A DNA stretch of 47,735 bases from positions 1 through 47,735 of the forward strand of contig JAQYBZ010000027.1 of assembly GCA_029003235.1 (NCBI GenBank). Reading direction: 5' to 3'. The translations under genes were made by a program, and so were the position numbers. The notes below the pieces were generated by a model. That model was not told the DNA's origin, did not search any database, and saw only the letters and a list, made by a program, of their open reading frames with translations. Shown piece by piece: positions 7,092-14,465 of this stretch (positions are counted from its first letter, which is position 1; every line of letters starts with the position of its first letter). Origin of the DNA: Bacillota bacterium. Its GTDB lineage: Bacteria; Bacillota; Clostridia; Oscillospirales; Oscillospiraceae.

Positions 7092-8045
7092 TCAGCCGCC
7101 GATTTGGTTCATATCCCGATGGGCGCGGCTGCGGGTGCAGTAGGACAGCGGCTCATGCCACTGCGGTTTGGCCAGAATCGCCGCGCGCATTTGCTCCGCC
7201 ATCTGCTCTTTGGACAGACCCTTGATGGAATATTCGTCGCCGGAGTGGAGACAGGGCTTGAGTTTTCCGTCGGCAGTCAGGCGCAGCCGGTTGCACGCGG
7301 CGCAGAAATGCTCACTGATGGGACGGATCAGGCCGATGTTTCCCAATGCGCCGGGAAGGTGGTAGAGCCGCGCCACACCGCCGTCCGATCGGGCAGGTTC
7401 CGCCTCCGGCAATGCCTGCAGAACCATGTCGCAGCTTCGGAAAGCCGAAGCGGAAAAATCGCCGCTGTCATACATGGGCATAAGCTCAATAAAGCGCACA
7501 TCCACCGGCAGACTTCGGGTCAAATCGGCCAGAGATAATATTTCATCGTCGTTGAACCCGCCGATGAGGACGGTGTTGATCTTGACTTTTTCAAATCCGG
7601 CGTCCAATGCAGCCCTGATTCCGTCCAAAGCCTGCTGTAACGTGCCGCGCCGTGTAATATAAGTATATTTCTCCTCATCCAGCGTGTCAAGACTGATATT
7701 CACCCGCGTCACGCCGGCCTGACGCAGAGGCGCAGCCAGAGCCGGCAGCAGGGTGCCGTTGGTGGTCAGACAGACCTCCCGGATGCCCTCTACCGCGGCC
7801 GTCCGGCGGCAGATGGAGACGATGTTCTTTTTCACAAGAGGTTCGCCGCCGGTAATGCGTACCTTGCTGATTCCAAGAGACGCTGCGGCTTCCACTGCGG
7901 CAATCATTTCTTCCTCTGTCAGCATGTCCTCATGGCGCTTTTTGCAGACGCCGTCGTCCGGCATACAGTAGCGGCAGCGCAGATTGCAAAGCTCCGTCAC
8001 GGACAGGCGCAGGTAGGTAATCCGGCGTCCAAAGCGGTCTTCCAT
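7092..8045 (-). CDS. moaA: GTP 3',8-cyclase MoaA
   Basis: This 317-residue radical SAM enzyme catalyses the first step of molybdenum cofactor synthesis from GTP. The N-terminal cluster CNLRCRYC (C20, C24, C27) binds the SAM-cleaving 4Fe-4S cluster; 'RITGGEPLVKKN' is the SAM-binding GGE-type motif. The C-terminal 'HFCAACNRLRLTADGKLKPCL' supplies the second cluster that binds GTP. The protein ends in QIGG, the double glycine tail required for activity in characterised MoaA. The ATG at 8045 is preceded by GGAAGG at 8 bases; the stop of the upstream MoeA-like gene is immediately before it (TGAGATG), indicating coupling. Confidence 0.96.
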   Translation of the reverse strand: MEDRFGRRITYLRLSVTELCNLRCRYCMPDDGVCKKRHEDMLTEEEMIAAVEAAASLGISKVRITGGEPLVKKNIVSICRRTAAVEGIREVCLTTNGTLLPALAAPLRQAGVTRVNISLDTLDEEKYTYITRRGTLQQALDGIRAALDAGFEKVKINTVLIGGFNDDEILSLADLTRSLPVDVRFIELMPMYDSGDFSASAFRSCDMVLQALPEAEPARSDGGVARLYHLPGALGNIGLIRPISEHFCAACNRLRLTADGKLKPCLHSGDEYSIKGLSKEQMAEQMRAAILAKPQWHEPLSYCTRSRAHRDMNQIGG

Positions 8046-8046
8046 C

Positions 8047-9063
8047 TCAGTACCTTCCAAACGTGCAGTTGGGGAAATGGCAGCTCTTGCAGAACTGGCA
8101 CAGGCCGCCGTCGCCCAAACGGATGAGATCGTCCTTTGTCAGCTTGACCCCGGTGAAAACCTGGGGCAGCAGAACGTCGAAAATGGTGGTGGGCATACTG
8201 ATGGCCGCACCGGGAACGCCCAAAATGGGCGTGTCCTGCAAATAGGCCACGAGGGTCATGTTTCCCGGCTGAGACGGGACGCCGTGGGAGACGATGGACG
8301 CGCCAAGACGGCGGATGGCCGTGGGGGTCAGATCGTCCGGGTCAACGGACATACCGCCGGTAAAGATCAGAAAATCCGCACCTGCCTGCAGATAGGTCTG
8401 TGCCGCCGACACGATCATATCCAGATCATCGTCACAGATGGTGACGCCCTGAATTTCAGAGGGGTAGGCGGCCAGCTTTCTGCGCACCACCGGCTCAAAC
8501 TTGTCCTGAATCCGCCCGGTGTAGATTTCGGAGCCGGTGACGATCACGCCCACTTTTTTATGGCCGTAGGGGAGCAGGTTCAGGAGCCTGCGCTCCTTGC
8601 AGAGTGCTTCCGCCTGAAGGATCTGCGCTTCCTTTGTCACCAGCGGTACGATGCGCATGGAGGCAAGGCGCATACCCGGCTCCACGGGGAAGTGATCGGG
8701 CAGGGTGGAGATGGTAATGTCTCCGATGGTATTGATCTGGCGCAGCAGCTCCGTGTCCACGCGGAACATACCGCGCCGGTCTGCCAGCAGAAGCACCTTG
8801 CCCTCGGAGGGACCCTCGTAATGAGCGCCGTCCACGGGCGCCATGGCCGCCATGCGGCGGGCGCAGTCCTCCTCATGAATCTCGCCGGCGTTGTCCTCCC
8901 AGATAAATACCGTGCGCTTACCCAGATCCAGCAGCTTGGGAATGTCCTCCTCGGTGATGACATGGCCGCGCCGAAACGCCGCTCCCTTGAAGCCGTCGCG
9001 CATGGCGGTGATGTCGTGGCAGAGCGTCAAGCCCACTGCATTTTCCACTGCAACTTTTTTCAT
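8047..9063 (-). CDS. MoeA-like molybdopterin-binding protein with C-terminal Cys cluster
   Basis: The 338-residue protein begins MKKVAVENAVGLTLCHDITA, like MoeA domain III/IV paralogues. The molybdopterin-binding (MoCF) domain lies at about 165-310: 'VGVIVTGSEIYTGRIQDKF', 'ADFLIFTGGMSVDPDDLTP' and 'ILGVPGAAISMPTTIFDVLL'. It is shorter than classical MoeA (about 400 residues) and differs at the N-terminus. The C-terminal tail has four cysteines, CQFCKSCHFPNC, suggesting a bound metal or Fe-S cluster. Genes of this type occur in anaerobes beside moaA and mod genes, and may insert or sense molybdenum or tungsten. The start has AAAGGAA upstream; it is followed directly by moaA. Confidence 0.8.
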   Translation of the reverse strand: MKKVAVENAVGLTLCHDITAMRDGFKGAAFRRGHVITEEDIPKLLDLGKRTVFIWEDNAGEIHEEDCARRMAAMAPVDGAHYEGPSEGKVLLLADRRGMFRVDTELLRQINTIGDITISTLPDHFPVEPGMRLASMRIVPLVTKEAQILQAEALCKERRLLNLLPYGHKKVGVIVTGSEIYTGRIQDKFEPVVRRKLAAYPSEIQGVTICDDDLDMIVSAAQTYLQAGADFLIFTGGMSVDPDDLTPTAIRRLGASIVSHGVPSQPGNMTLVAYLQDTPILGVPGAAISMPTTIFDVLLPQVFTGVKLTKDDLIRLGDGGLCQFCKSCHFPNCTFGRY

Positions 9064-9134
9064 AGCGTGATTCCTTTCGTCTGTCTTTCTGTTGTCCGTG
9101 GCGGCGGAGTTTTCCGGTCGGCCCCGGGATTTTT

Positions 9135-10169
9135 TTAGTCCTTCAGCAAAAGTATGGCCTGTGGGGGCAGACAGACCGTCAGCCGGTCACTAGCTACGGC
9201 TTCCCAGTCCGCTTTGCTCAGCTCCATGCCGATGACGCCCGGCATTTTGCTTCCTACGGGGTGAAGCATGACCGTAAAGGAAAAGGGATTCTCAATCTGC
9301 TCCGCCACCTCGCAGTCCAGCGCGTTTTCGCCGTCGCCCACGGTAATGTCGTGCATACGGATGCCGATGTGGGTCATATCCGGCGCAATGGCCGGTACCT
9401 TCAAAGTAACGCCCCAGTTTTCCGCAAAGACGTGGGTATCGTCCACACGGCAGATCGGAGAGGTGTTTTTACACCCGGTGAGAACCGCGCCGTTGACGGT
9501 CATTGGCTCGGCAAATACGGCGTGTTTTGCCCCCATGGCATCCAGTTTTCCGTCTTTCAAAATGGCAATATTGGAGGAGAACCGGTATACCTCGTCCCGG
9601 TCGTGGGACACCAGCAGCACGGTCTTGCCGAAGCGGTGGATGATCTGGCGCACTTCCTGTTCCAACTGAAAGCGCAGGTGGCTGTCCAGCGCGGAAAACG
9701 GCTCGTCCAGCAGCAGGACGTCCGGCTCGTTGACCAAAATCCGTGCCAAGGCTACCCGCTGCTGCTGGCCGCCGGAAAGCTGGTGGGGATGGAGCTTGCC
9801 CAGCGCCTGAAGATGCATCAGGCGCAGAACCTCCTGCACCGCTGCGGCCTTATCCTTTTTCTTTCGCACGCCGCAGGCAATATTCGGCTCTACGGTCATA
9901 TTGGGAAACAGGGCATACTGCTGAAACAGATAGCCTACCCGGCGCTTCTGAGGCGGCAGATTGATGTGCTTTTCCGAGTCAAAGAGGGTGCGTCCGTCCA
10001 GAACGATCCTGCCCCGATCCGGCCGCACAATACCGGCGATGCACTTGAGGGTTATGCTCTTGCCGCAGCCGGAAGCGCCCAGCAGTGCCAGCACGGAATC
10101 GTCTGCCTCAAATTTTACCTGCAGGTGAAAGCTGCCCAGTTTTTTCTCGATGTCAACGAAAAGAGCCAT
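9135..10169 (-). CDS. modC: Molybdate ABC transporter ATP-binding protein ModC
   Basis: This 344-residue ATPase energises molybdate or tungstate import. It has Walker A GASGCGKS, signature LSGGQQQR, Walker B 'DVLLLDEPFSALD' and switch 'VLLVSHDRDE'. The C-terminal part (about 285-344) is a MOBE/TOBE-like domain with 'IGIRMHDITVG', which binds oxyanion in characterised ModC. The ATG at 10169 was chosen because the longer frame would run back through modB; modC starts one codon downstream of the modB stop. Only oxyanion-import family membership is seen; whether molybdate or tungstate is preferred is not decidable. Confidence 0.93.
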   Translation of the reverse strand: MALFVDIEKKLGSFHLQVKFEADDSVLALLGASGCGKSITLKCIAGIVRPDRGRIVLDGRTLFDSEKHINLPPQKRRVGYLFQQYALFPNMTVEPNIACGVRKKKDKAAAVQEVLRLMHLQALGKLHPHQLSGGQQQRVALARILVNEPDVLLLDEPFSALDSHLRFQLEQEVRQIIHRFGKTVLLVSHDRDEVYRFSSNIAILKDGKLDAMGAKHAVFAEPMTVNGAVLTGCKNTSPICRVDDTHVFAENWGVTLKVPAIAPDMTHIGIRMHDITVGDGENALDCEVAEQIENPFSFTVMLHPVGSKMPGVIGMELSKADWEAVASDRLTVCLPPQAILLLKD

Positions 10170-10171
10170 AG

Positions 10172-10843
10172 TTATGCGCTCCTTCCCGATTTTTGCTTCT
10201 TTTCCAGCATATTGACCGCCAGCAGCACCACGGCGGAAATGGCCATGTTCACCATGACCCATTTGAATGCCAGCGCGTCATCGTTGGTGCGCCAGAGCTG
10301 ATAGACCGTGGTGGAGATGGTAGCGGTTCTGCCGGGGGTATAACCGGCAATCATGCTGGTGGCGCCGTATTCGCCCAGCGCCCGGGCAAATGCCAGCACC
10401 GTGCCTGCCAGGATGCCCTGACGGCAGGCCGGCATACGGATACGCCAGAAAATATAGGTGTTGCTCAGCCCCAGCGTTTTGCCGGAATAGGCAAGCGTCT
10501 CGTCAAAGGCTTCAAAGGCGCCCCGTGCCGTGCGGTACATTAAGGGGAAGATCACCACCGTGGTGGCAAAAATGGCCGACCACCAGGTCATGGTGAGCTT
10601 GATCCCAAAAACAGAAAGCACCCATGCACCCAAGGGCCGCTTGGGACCCAAAATGCACAGGAGAAGATAGCCAACCACCGTAGGGGGCAGAACCAGAGGC
10701 ATGGTCAGAACCACATCAAGGATCCCCTTGAGGATTCTGGGCGCTTTGGCAATATAATAGGCGGCAAAAATGCCAACGAAGAAAATGATTACGGTGCTGA
10801 TGCCCGCAATACGCAGGGAATTTAACAGGGGAAACCAGTCCAT
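10172..10843 (-). CDS. modB: Molybdate ABC transporter permease ModB
   Basis: This 223-residue membrane protein has about five transmembrane segments beginning 'LRIAGISTVIIFFVGIFAAYYIA'. The cytoplasmic coupling loop reads 'EAFDETLAYSGKTLGLSNTYIFWRIRMPACRQGILAG', the EAA-type motif that contacts ModC. 'MPLVLPPTVVGYLLL' is strongly typical of ModB. It sits between modA and modC. The gap to modA (89 bases) holds a hairpin (10878-10901) that may let modA accumulate above modB and modC. Confidence 0.94.
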   Translation of the reverse strand: MDWFPLLNSLRIAGISTVIIFFVGIFAAYYIAKAPRILKGILDVVLTMPLVLPPTVVGYLLLCILGPKRPLGAWVLSVFGIKLTMTWWSAIFATTVVIFPLMYRTARGAFEAFDETLAYSGKTLGLSNTYIFWRIRMPACRQGILAGTVLAFARALGEYGATSMIAGYTPGRTATISTTVYQLWRTNDDALAFKWVMVNMAISAVVLLAVNMLEKKQKSGRSA

Positions 10844-10877
10844 TGCATAGCCTGCCTTTCATGGAAATAACCGCAAA

Positions 10878-10901
10878 AGGCGGGCGGCATATCCGCCGCC
10901 T
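10878..10901 (-). promoter_or_regulatory. Intercistronic hairpin between modA and modB
   Basis: AGGCGG-G-CGG / CCG-CCGCCT with a CATAT loop and one bulged base. No T-tract follows, so it is more likely an mRNA-stability or partial-attenuation element downstream of the binding-protein gene. Confidence 0.45.
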
Positions 10902-10932
10902 GCCTCTGCCTGTCTGAGTTCAGTAACCGAAC

Positions 10933-11826
10933 TCAGGAAAGCGGCGTGAAGCCCACGGCTTCAAAGACCGCGCTGGCTTCGTCGCTGGTGAGGTACTCCA
11001 GAAATGCTCTGGCTGCCTCTTCCTGCTTGGTGATATTCAGAACAGCCGCGGGATAGATGACCTGACCGCACATCTCGGCGGTGGCCGTATCTACCACGGT
11101 CAGACCGGCTGAAAAAGCGTCGGTGGCGTAGATGATGCCGCAGTCCACAGCGCCCTCGCTGACCTGCGTGGTGACTTCTTTGACGTTGGAGCCGTAGGTG
11201 AGGGAGCCGGCGGCAGCCAGATCTTCTTCGCTCAGCGCATAGTAGGCGAGGATCTTCTGGGTGTACTGTCCTACGGGAACGTCGGCGTTGCCCATGGCCA
11301 GCAGAACGGAGCCGTCCTTCAGACCGGCAATCAGGTCATCATAGGAGTTGATGCCGGCGGGGTTGCCCTCGGGAACAGCCAGTGCCACCTTATTCTCCAG
11401 CAGATCGATACGGGTGCCCTGCAGGACGAAGTCAAGACCGTCGGGATTGCCGCCGTCGGCATCCCTGGCAGCGTCAAGCTGGTTCATCTGCTTGGGGGCT
11501 GCGGAAACAAACACATCGCAGTCGGCGCCTTCTTCGATCTGCGTCTTGAGCGTGCCGGAGGAGTCAAAGTTGAACACCAGCGTGACATTGGGCGCAACCT
11601 GCTTGTACAGATCGGCAATCTGCGTCAGGGTCTCGGTCATGGAAGCTGCAGCAAAGACCATCAGCTCCACAGGTTCGGCCGCAGCGGTGGTTTCCACGGG
11701 AGCGGTAGTTTCGGGGGCAGTCGTGGCGGGCGTCTCGGTGGTGGTGACGGCAGTTTCGCCGCCTGTACAGCCTGCCAGCAGGCACACAGCCAGAGACAGC
11801 GCCAAAATAAGTGCAACGGTCTTCAT
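10933..11826 (-). CDS. modA: Molybdate-binding lipoprotein ModA
   Basis: This 297-residue extracellular substrate-binding protein carries a lipoprotein signal (MKTVALILALSLAVCLLAGC) with Cys20 as the lipid-modified residue. A Thr/Glu-rich linker (about 22-48) precedes the binding domain: 'VELMVFAAASMTETLTQIAD', 'LVFNFDSSGTLKTQIEEGA', 'DCDVFVSAAPKQMNQL' and 'GNADVPVGQYTQKIL', all ModA signatures. The ATG at 11826 has GGAGGAA 8 bases upstream. The gene is first in the operon, behind the promoter at 11980-12008 and a leader containing a terminator-like hairpin. Confidence 0.95.
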   Translation of the reverse strand: MKTVALILALSLAVCLLAGCTGGETAVTTTETPATTAPETTAPVETTAAAEPVELMVFAAASMTETLTQIADLYKQVAPNVTLVFNFDSSGTLKTQIEEGADCDVFVSAAPKQMNQLDAARDADGGNPDGLDFVLQGTRIDLLENKVALAVPEGNPAGINSYDDLIAGLKDGSVLLAMGNADVPVGQYTQKILAYYALSEEDLAAAGSLTYGSNVKEVTTQVSEGAVDCGIIYATDAFSAGLTVVDTATAEMCGQVIYPAAVLNITKQEEAARAFLEYLTSDEASAVFEAVGFTPLS

Positions 11827-11858
11827 GGGTGTTTCCTCCAAAAATAATGTACATCTTC

Positions 11859-11972
11859 AAAAAGGCCTGCCGGGTCAGACAGGTCGGCTTTGCCATCGTT
11901 CGCGGTTTTTTGCCCGAAATAGGAGAATCAACACCCATTTCAGGACAAAATGCCGAAACTACGGCCGGAAGA
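11859..11972 (-). promoter_or_regulatory. Structured modA leader, candidate riboswitch or attenuator
   Basis: The roughly 145-base leader contains an 8-bp stem (CCTGAAAT 11937-11944 with ATTTCGGG 11913-11920). It also contains a terminator-like hairpin CCTGTC / GGCAGG (11866-11883) that runs into TTTTT (11859-11863), all upstream of the modA ribosome-binding site. Between them are the single-stranded-looking tracts GGGCAAA and GGCAAAGCC. This is the layout of a ligand-controlled attenuator. I could not match it confidently to the Moco riboswitch consensus; the GCAAAGCC tract recalls GEMM aptamers but the 3' half is missing. Confidence 0.45.
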
Positions 11973-11974
11973 CA

Positions 11975-12008
11975 TCATTATTCTATAATGAGGATAACGT
12001 GAAGTCAA
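11975..12008 (-). promoter_or_regulatory. Promoter of the molybdenum operon with overlapping palindrome
   Basis: Minus strand TTGACT (12003-12008), 17 bases, TAGAAT (11980-11985). The perfect palindrome TCATTAT-TCT-ATAATGA (11975-11991) covers the -10 box and would block RNA polymerase if bound. It could be a ModE-like or other metal-responsive operator; no ModE gene is in the window. Confidence 0.65.
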
Positions 12009-12101
12009 TACGATATGATCAAATTGTGTTCTGCAATGCAGAATTTTCCGGTGGATAATAAAGCGCAAAGAATCCCCCGGAAGAAAGGGAAGCGGCAGCG
12101 A

Positions 12102-12671
12102 CTATTTCCGTTTGGATATGAAATATTCCTTTGCCAGAAGACCGTATATCGACACATCCACAATGCCCTGATTGTTCCGGTCTCTCTGGCGCAGCGTGCC
12201 CTCGTAGCGCAGCCCGCATTTGGTCATGACCCTGCCGGAGTTGGGGTTGTTGGGGTCATGGCAGGCCTCGATGCGCTTGACCCGCACCTTTTCAAAGAAG
12301 AAGGGAAGCAGGACGGAAAAGGCTTCAGCGGTGATGCCCTGATGCCACCAGGGGCTGCCGATGCAGTAGCCGATGTCCACAACACTCAGATCCTCGTTCA
12401 AGCCCACCACACTGATGGTTCCCACCGGTTCGTCCCCGTTTTCCTTTGGGACAATGGCCCATTGATAATACTTTTTGTCACCGTAACGGCTGACCCAGCT
12501 TCGGATGATTTTTTCTGTCGTCGCCTGACTTTTGTGGGTCGGCCAACTGAGAAACTTTGTCACCTCGTCGCGGCTTGCCCAGTTCCGGTAGGCTGCCGGA
12601 GCGTCCTCCGGACAAAACCGCCGCAGGATCAGCCGCGGCGTTTCCAACAGTACAGTTCCCTGATGCTCCAT
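12102..12671 (-). CDS. GNAT family N-acetyltransferase (RimJ/RimL-like)
   Basis: This 189-residue protein opens MEHQGTVLLETPRLILRRF, the hallmark 'LxTxRLxLRxF' start of the RimJ/RimL/SpeG-type GNAT group. 'PVGTISVVGLNEDLSVVDIGY' and 'GSPWWHQGITAEAFSVLLPF' form the core sheet and acetyl-CoA-binding loop, and 'DPNNPNSGRVMTKCGLRYEG' is the conserved asparagine/serine region near the end. It may acetylate a protein N-terminus, polyamine or small molecule; the target is not inferable. The ATG at 12671 is used because a longer reading would cross the tRNA. The ribosome-binding site is weak (GGGGCG). It lies downstream of the tRNA terminator and has no clear terminator of its own. Confidence 0.85.
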   Translation of the reverse strand: MEHQGTVLLETPRLILRRFCPEDAPAAYRNWASRDEVTKFLSWPTHKSQATTEKIIRSWVSRYGDKKYYQWAIVPKENGDEPVGTISVVGLNEDLSVVDIGYCIGSPWWHQGITAEAFSVLLPFFFEKVRVKRIEACHDPNNPNSGRVMTKCGLRYEGTLRQRDRNNQGIVDVSIYGLLAKEYFISKRK

Positions 12672-12796
12672 GGTATCGCCCCAATTCAAGATAAAAATTA
12701 CAGATAAGGGATTCTCGTCCGCCTTGGCGGATGGGAAACCCTTTGGCGCCAATACACAGGCCTTTCGTATAAGCAGCATACCGTGTACTTTGTTTG

Positions 12797-12830
12797 AAAA
12801 AACCGCATTTGTCAAAAGACAAATGCGGTT
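12797..12830 (-). terminator. Terminator of tRNA-Arg
   Basis: Perfect 13-bp stem AACCGCATTTGTC / GACAAATGCGGTT with loop of four bases (12801-12830), followed on the minus strand by TTTT. It starts immediately after the CCA end of the tRNA. Confidence 0.9.
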
Positions 12831-12831
12831 T

Positions 12832-12908
12832 TGGTACGCCAGAAGGGACTCGAACCCCCGACCTTTTGGTTCGTAGCCAAACACTCTATCCAACTGAGCT
12901 ACTGGCGC
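12832..12908 (-). tRNA. tRNA-Arg(ACG)
   Basis: The 77-base cloverleaf reads on the minus strand with acceptor GCGCCAG / CTGGCGT (G-U at the first pair), D arm GCTC, anticodon stem TTTGG / CCAAA around the loop CTACGAA (anticodon ACG), T arm GGGGG-TTCGAGT-CCCTT, discriminator A and an encoded CCA. Anticodon ACG, with A34 edited to inosine, decodes CGN arginine codons. Confidence 0.95.
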
Positions 12909-12982
12909 GTACCGCGCTTCAAGCGCTCCAATATAATAACACGCACCAATACAAAATGCAAGTGTTTTATCAAATTTTTCTA

Positions 12983-13016
12983 AAAAAAGTGCGCCGGTGT
13001 GTCCGGCGCGCTTTTT
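12983..13016 (-). terminator. Bidirectional terminator downstream of potD
   Basis: AAAAAGTGCGCCGG / CCGGCGCGCTTTTT (one G-T pair, 5-base loop) has A- and T-tracts on both sides. It is about 190 bases past the potD stop and upstream of the tRNA. The 13017-13205 stretch between holds no gene I can see. Confidence 0.75.
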
Positions 13017-13205
13017 ATGAGAGATTCGGGGAATAAACCGCCTTGGGACATATTTGCCCGCCGGAAGATGCGATTCCAAAAAAGCGGCTCTTTTTAACCG
13101 AAATGAAGGAATTGGTCAAAAGCCGGTTCAACGGGTTCTCAGCCCAAATCGGTGAATTTGCAGGGCAGGGGATATACCGAAAGCATCGGCACTTCTTTCA
13201 CCGGG

Positions 13206-14465
13206 TCAGGCATTGTGCTTCCAGGCGGCGCAGCGATGGGCTTTGCGGCGGTGTTTGCGTACCTTCAGCACCACGGTCAGGACGATGAGGGCGGCGGCAG
13301 TTACCGCCGTGAGGATCAAATAGAAGGAAGAATCGTCACCCGCAGTTTTTACCGTGAGCCACAGAGCGTCCATCTGCTGATTGGTCTCGGACGGCAGATG
13401 GAGGAACTGCTGGCCTGCGGTAAGGGAGGTTTCCAGATTGTCGGCGCGGTCGATCACGTCGGCCAGATCGTCCTCAAGATATTCCTCCAGTCCCACGCAG
13501 GGAGAGGCGTAGCCCACATATTCCATGTTGGCGCTGGAAATCTCCGGGTCAGTGCAGAAGTTAATGAAGGCTTCGGCCTCCGCCTTATGGGAGCAGGAGG
13601 TAGGAATGCACATGGCGTCGTCAAACAGGTTGTGTCCTGCCTCGCTGGGCACATAAAAATTCAGGTCTTCATTGACATAGGCCATCTGCACCCAGTCGCC
13701 AAGATAGTAGGGCGCGATCCACGCTTCACAGCGCTCCATTTTGTCATAGATCTGATCCATGACATAGTTCTGCACCAGTCCCTTTTGGGACTGCAGAAGC
13801 TGAGCGCAGTCCTCCAGCACAGCCGTGTCGGTGGAATTGACCGTGTAACCGGCGGCCTTTTCCGGGTCGTCCCGATAGTCAAAGGCACGCTGCAGCTCGG
13901 CAATGGCAAAGGAGTCTCTGGGGTTGTCGAACATGAGAATCTTTCCCACATAGTCGCTGTCCCAGAGCAGAGACCAGTCCTTCTTCTGCTCCTCTGAGAC
14001 GGTGACATACCGGGAATTATAGATGATGCCCACCACGCCCCAGGCATAGGGGACGGAATAGAGGTTCTCCGGATCGTAGGCCGGGTTCTTCAGGGTCTCG
14101 TCCACATACGCATAGTTGGGGATGTTGGCAAAGTCCAGTGGCAGCAGCATATCCTCGCTGATCAGACGGGCGATCATATAGTCTGAGGGAATGATCACGT
14201 CAATGGACGTGCCGCCGGTGACCAGCAGGGAATAGAGGCTCTCGTTGCTGTCAAAGGTGACGTAGTTGACCTTGATGCCAGGATAGGCGGCTTCAAATTC
14301 GGCGATGAGATCGATGCAGTCGTCGGAACCGTCGGACATATATTCGCCCCAGTTATACACCGTAATGGTGACCGGTTCGGCCGCGCTGACCGCAGCGGTG
14401 AGACAGGGCAGACAGGCAATGGCCACAGCTATGGCCAGCAAAAGAGAAACAAGGCGCTTGCTCAT
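13206..14465 (-). CDS. potD: Spermidine/putrescine-binding protein PotD with C-terminal membrane anchor
   Basis: This 419-residue protein captures polyamine outside the cell for PotABC. It has a signal peptide (MSKRLVSLLLAIAVAIACLP, cleavage near VSAAEP), then the binding fold: 'ITVYNWGEYMSDGSDDCIDL', 'VNYVTFDSNESLYSLLVTGG', 'DVIIPSDYMIARL', 'YSVPYAWGVVGIIYNSR' and 'MCIPTSCSHKAEAEAFINF'. Typical PotD is about 350 residues and ends there. This one adds a spacer and a membrane segment (FYLILTAVTAAALIVLTVVL, about 380-400) with a basic tail, so it is probably anchored by its C-terminus instead of by a lipid. Last gene of potABCD; overlaps potC by four bases. Confidence 0.93.
   Translation of the reverse strand: MSKRLVSLLLAIAVAIACLPCLTAAVSAAEPVTITVYNWGEYMSDGSDDCIDLIAEFEAAYPGIKVNYVTFDSNESLYSLLVTGGTSIDVIIPSDYMIARLISEDMLLPLDFANIPNYAYVDETLKNPAYDPENLYSVPYAWGVVGIIYNSRYVTVSEEQKKDWSLLWDSDYVGKILMFDNPRDSFAIAELQRAFDYRDDPEKAAGYTVNSTDTAVLEDCAQLLQSQKGLVQNYVMDQIYDKMERCEAWIAPYYLGDWVQMAYVNEDLNFYVPSEAGHNLFDDAMCIPTSCSHKAEAEAFINFCTDPEISSANMEYVGYASPCVGLEEYLEDDLADVIDRADNLETSLTAGQQFLHLPSETNQQMDALWLTVKTAGDDSSFYLILTAVTAAALIVLTVVLKVRKHRRKAHRCAAWKHNA

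Noticed and set aside
11842..11972. Moco riboswitch assignment for the modA leader
   Set aside because: Position and operon fit, but I could not align the leader to the Moco consensus from memory; reported only as a candidate structured leader.
12909..13079. Upstream extension of the GNAT gene across the tRNA
   Set aside because: The frame passes through a clear tRNA-Arg and its terminator; the real start is the ATG at 12671.
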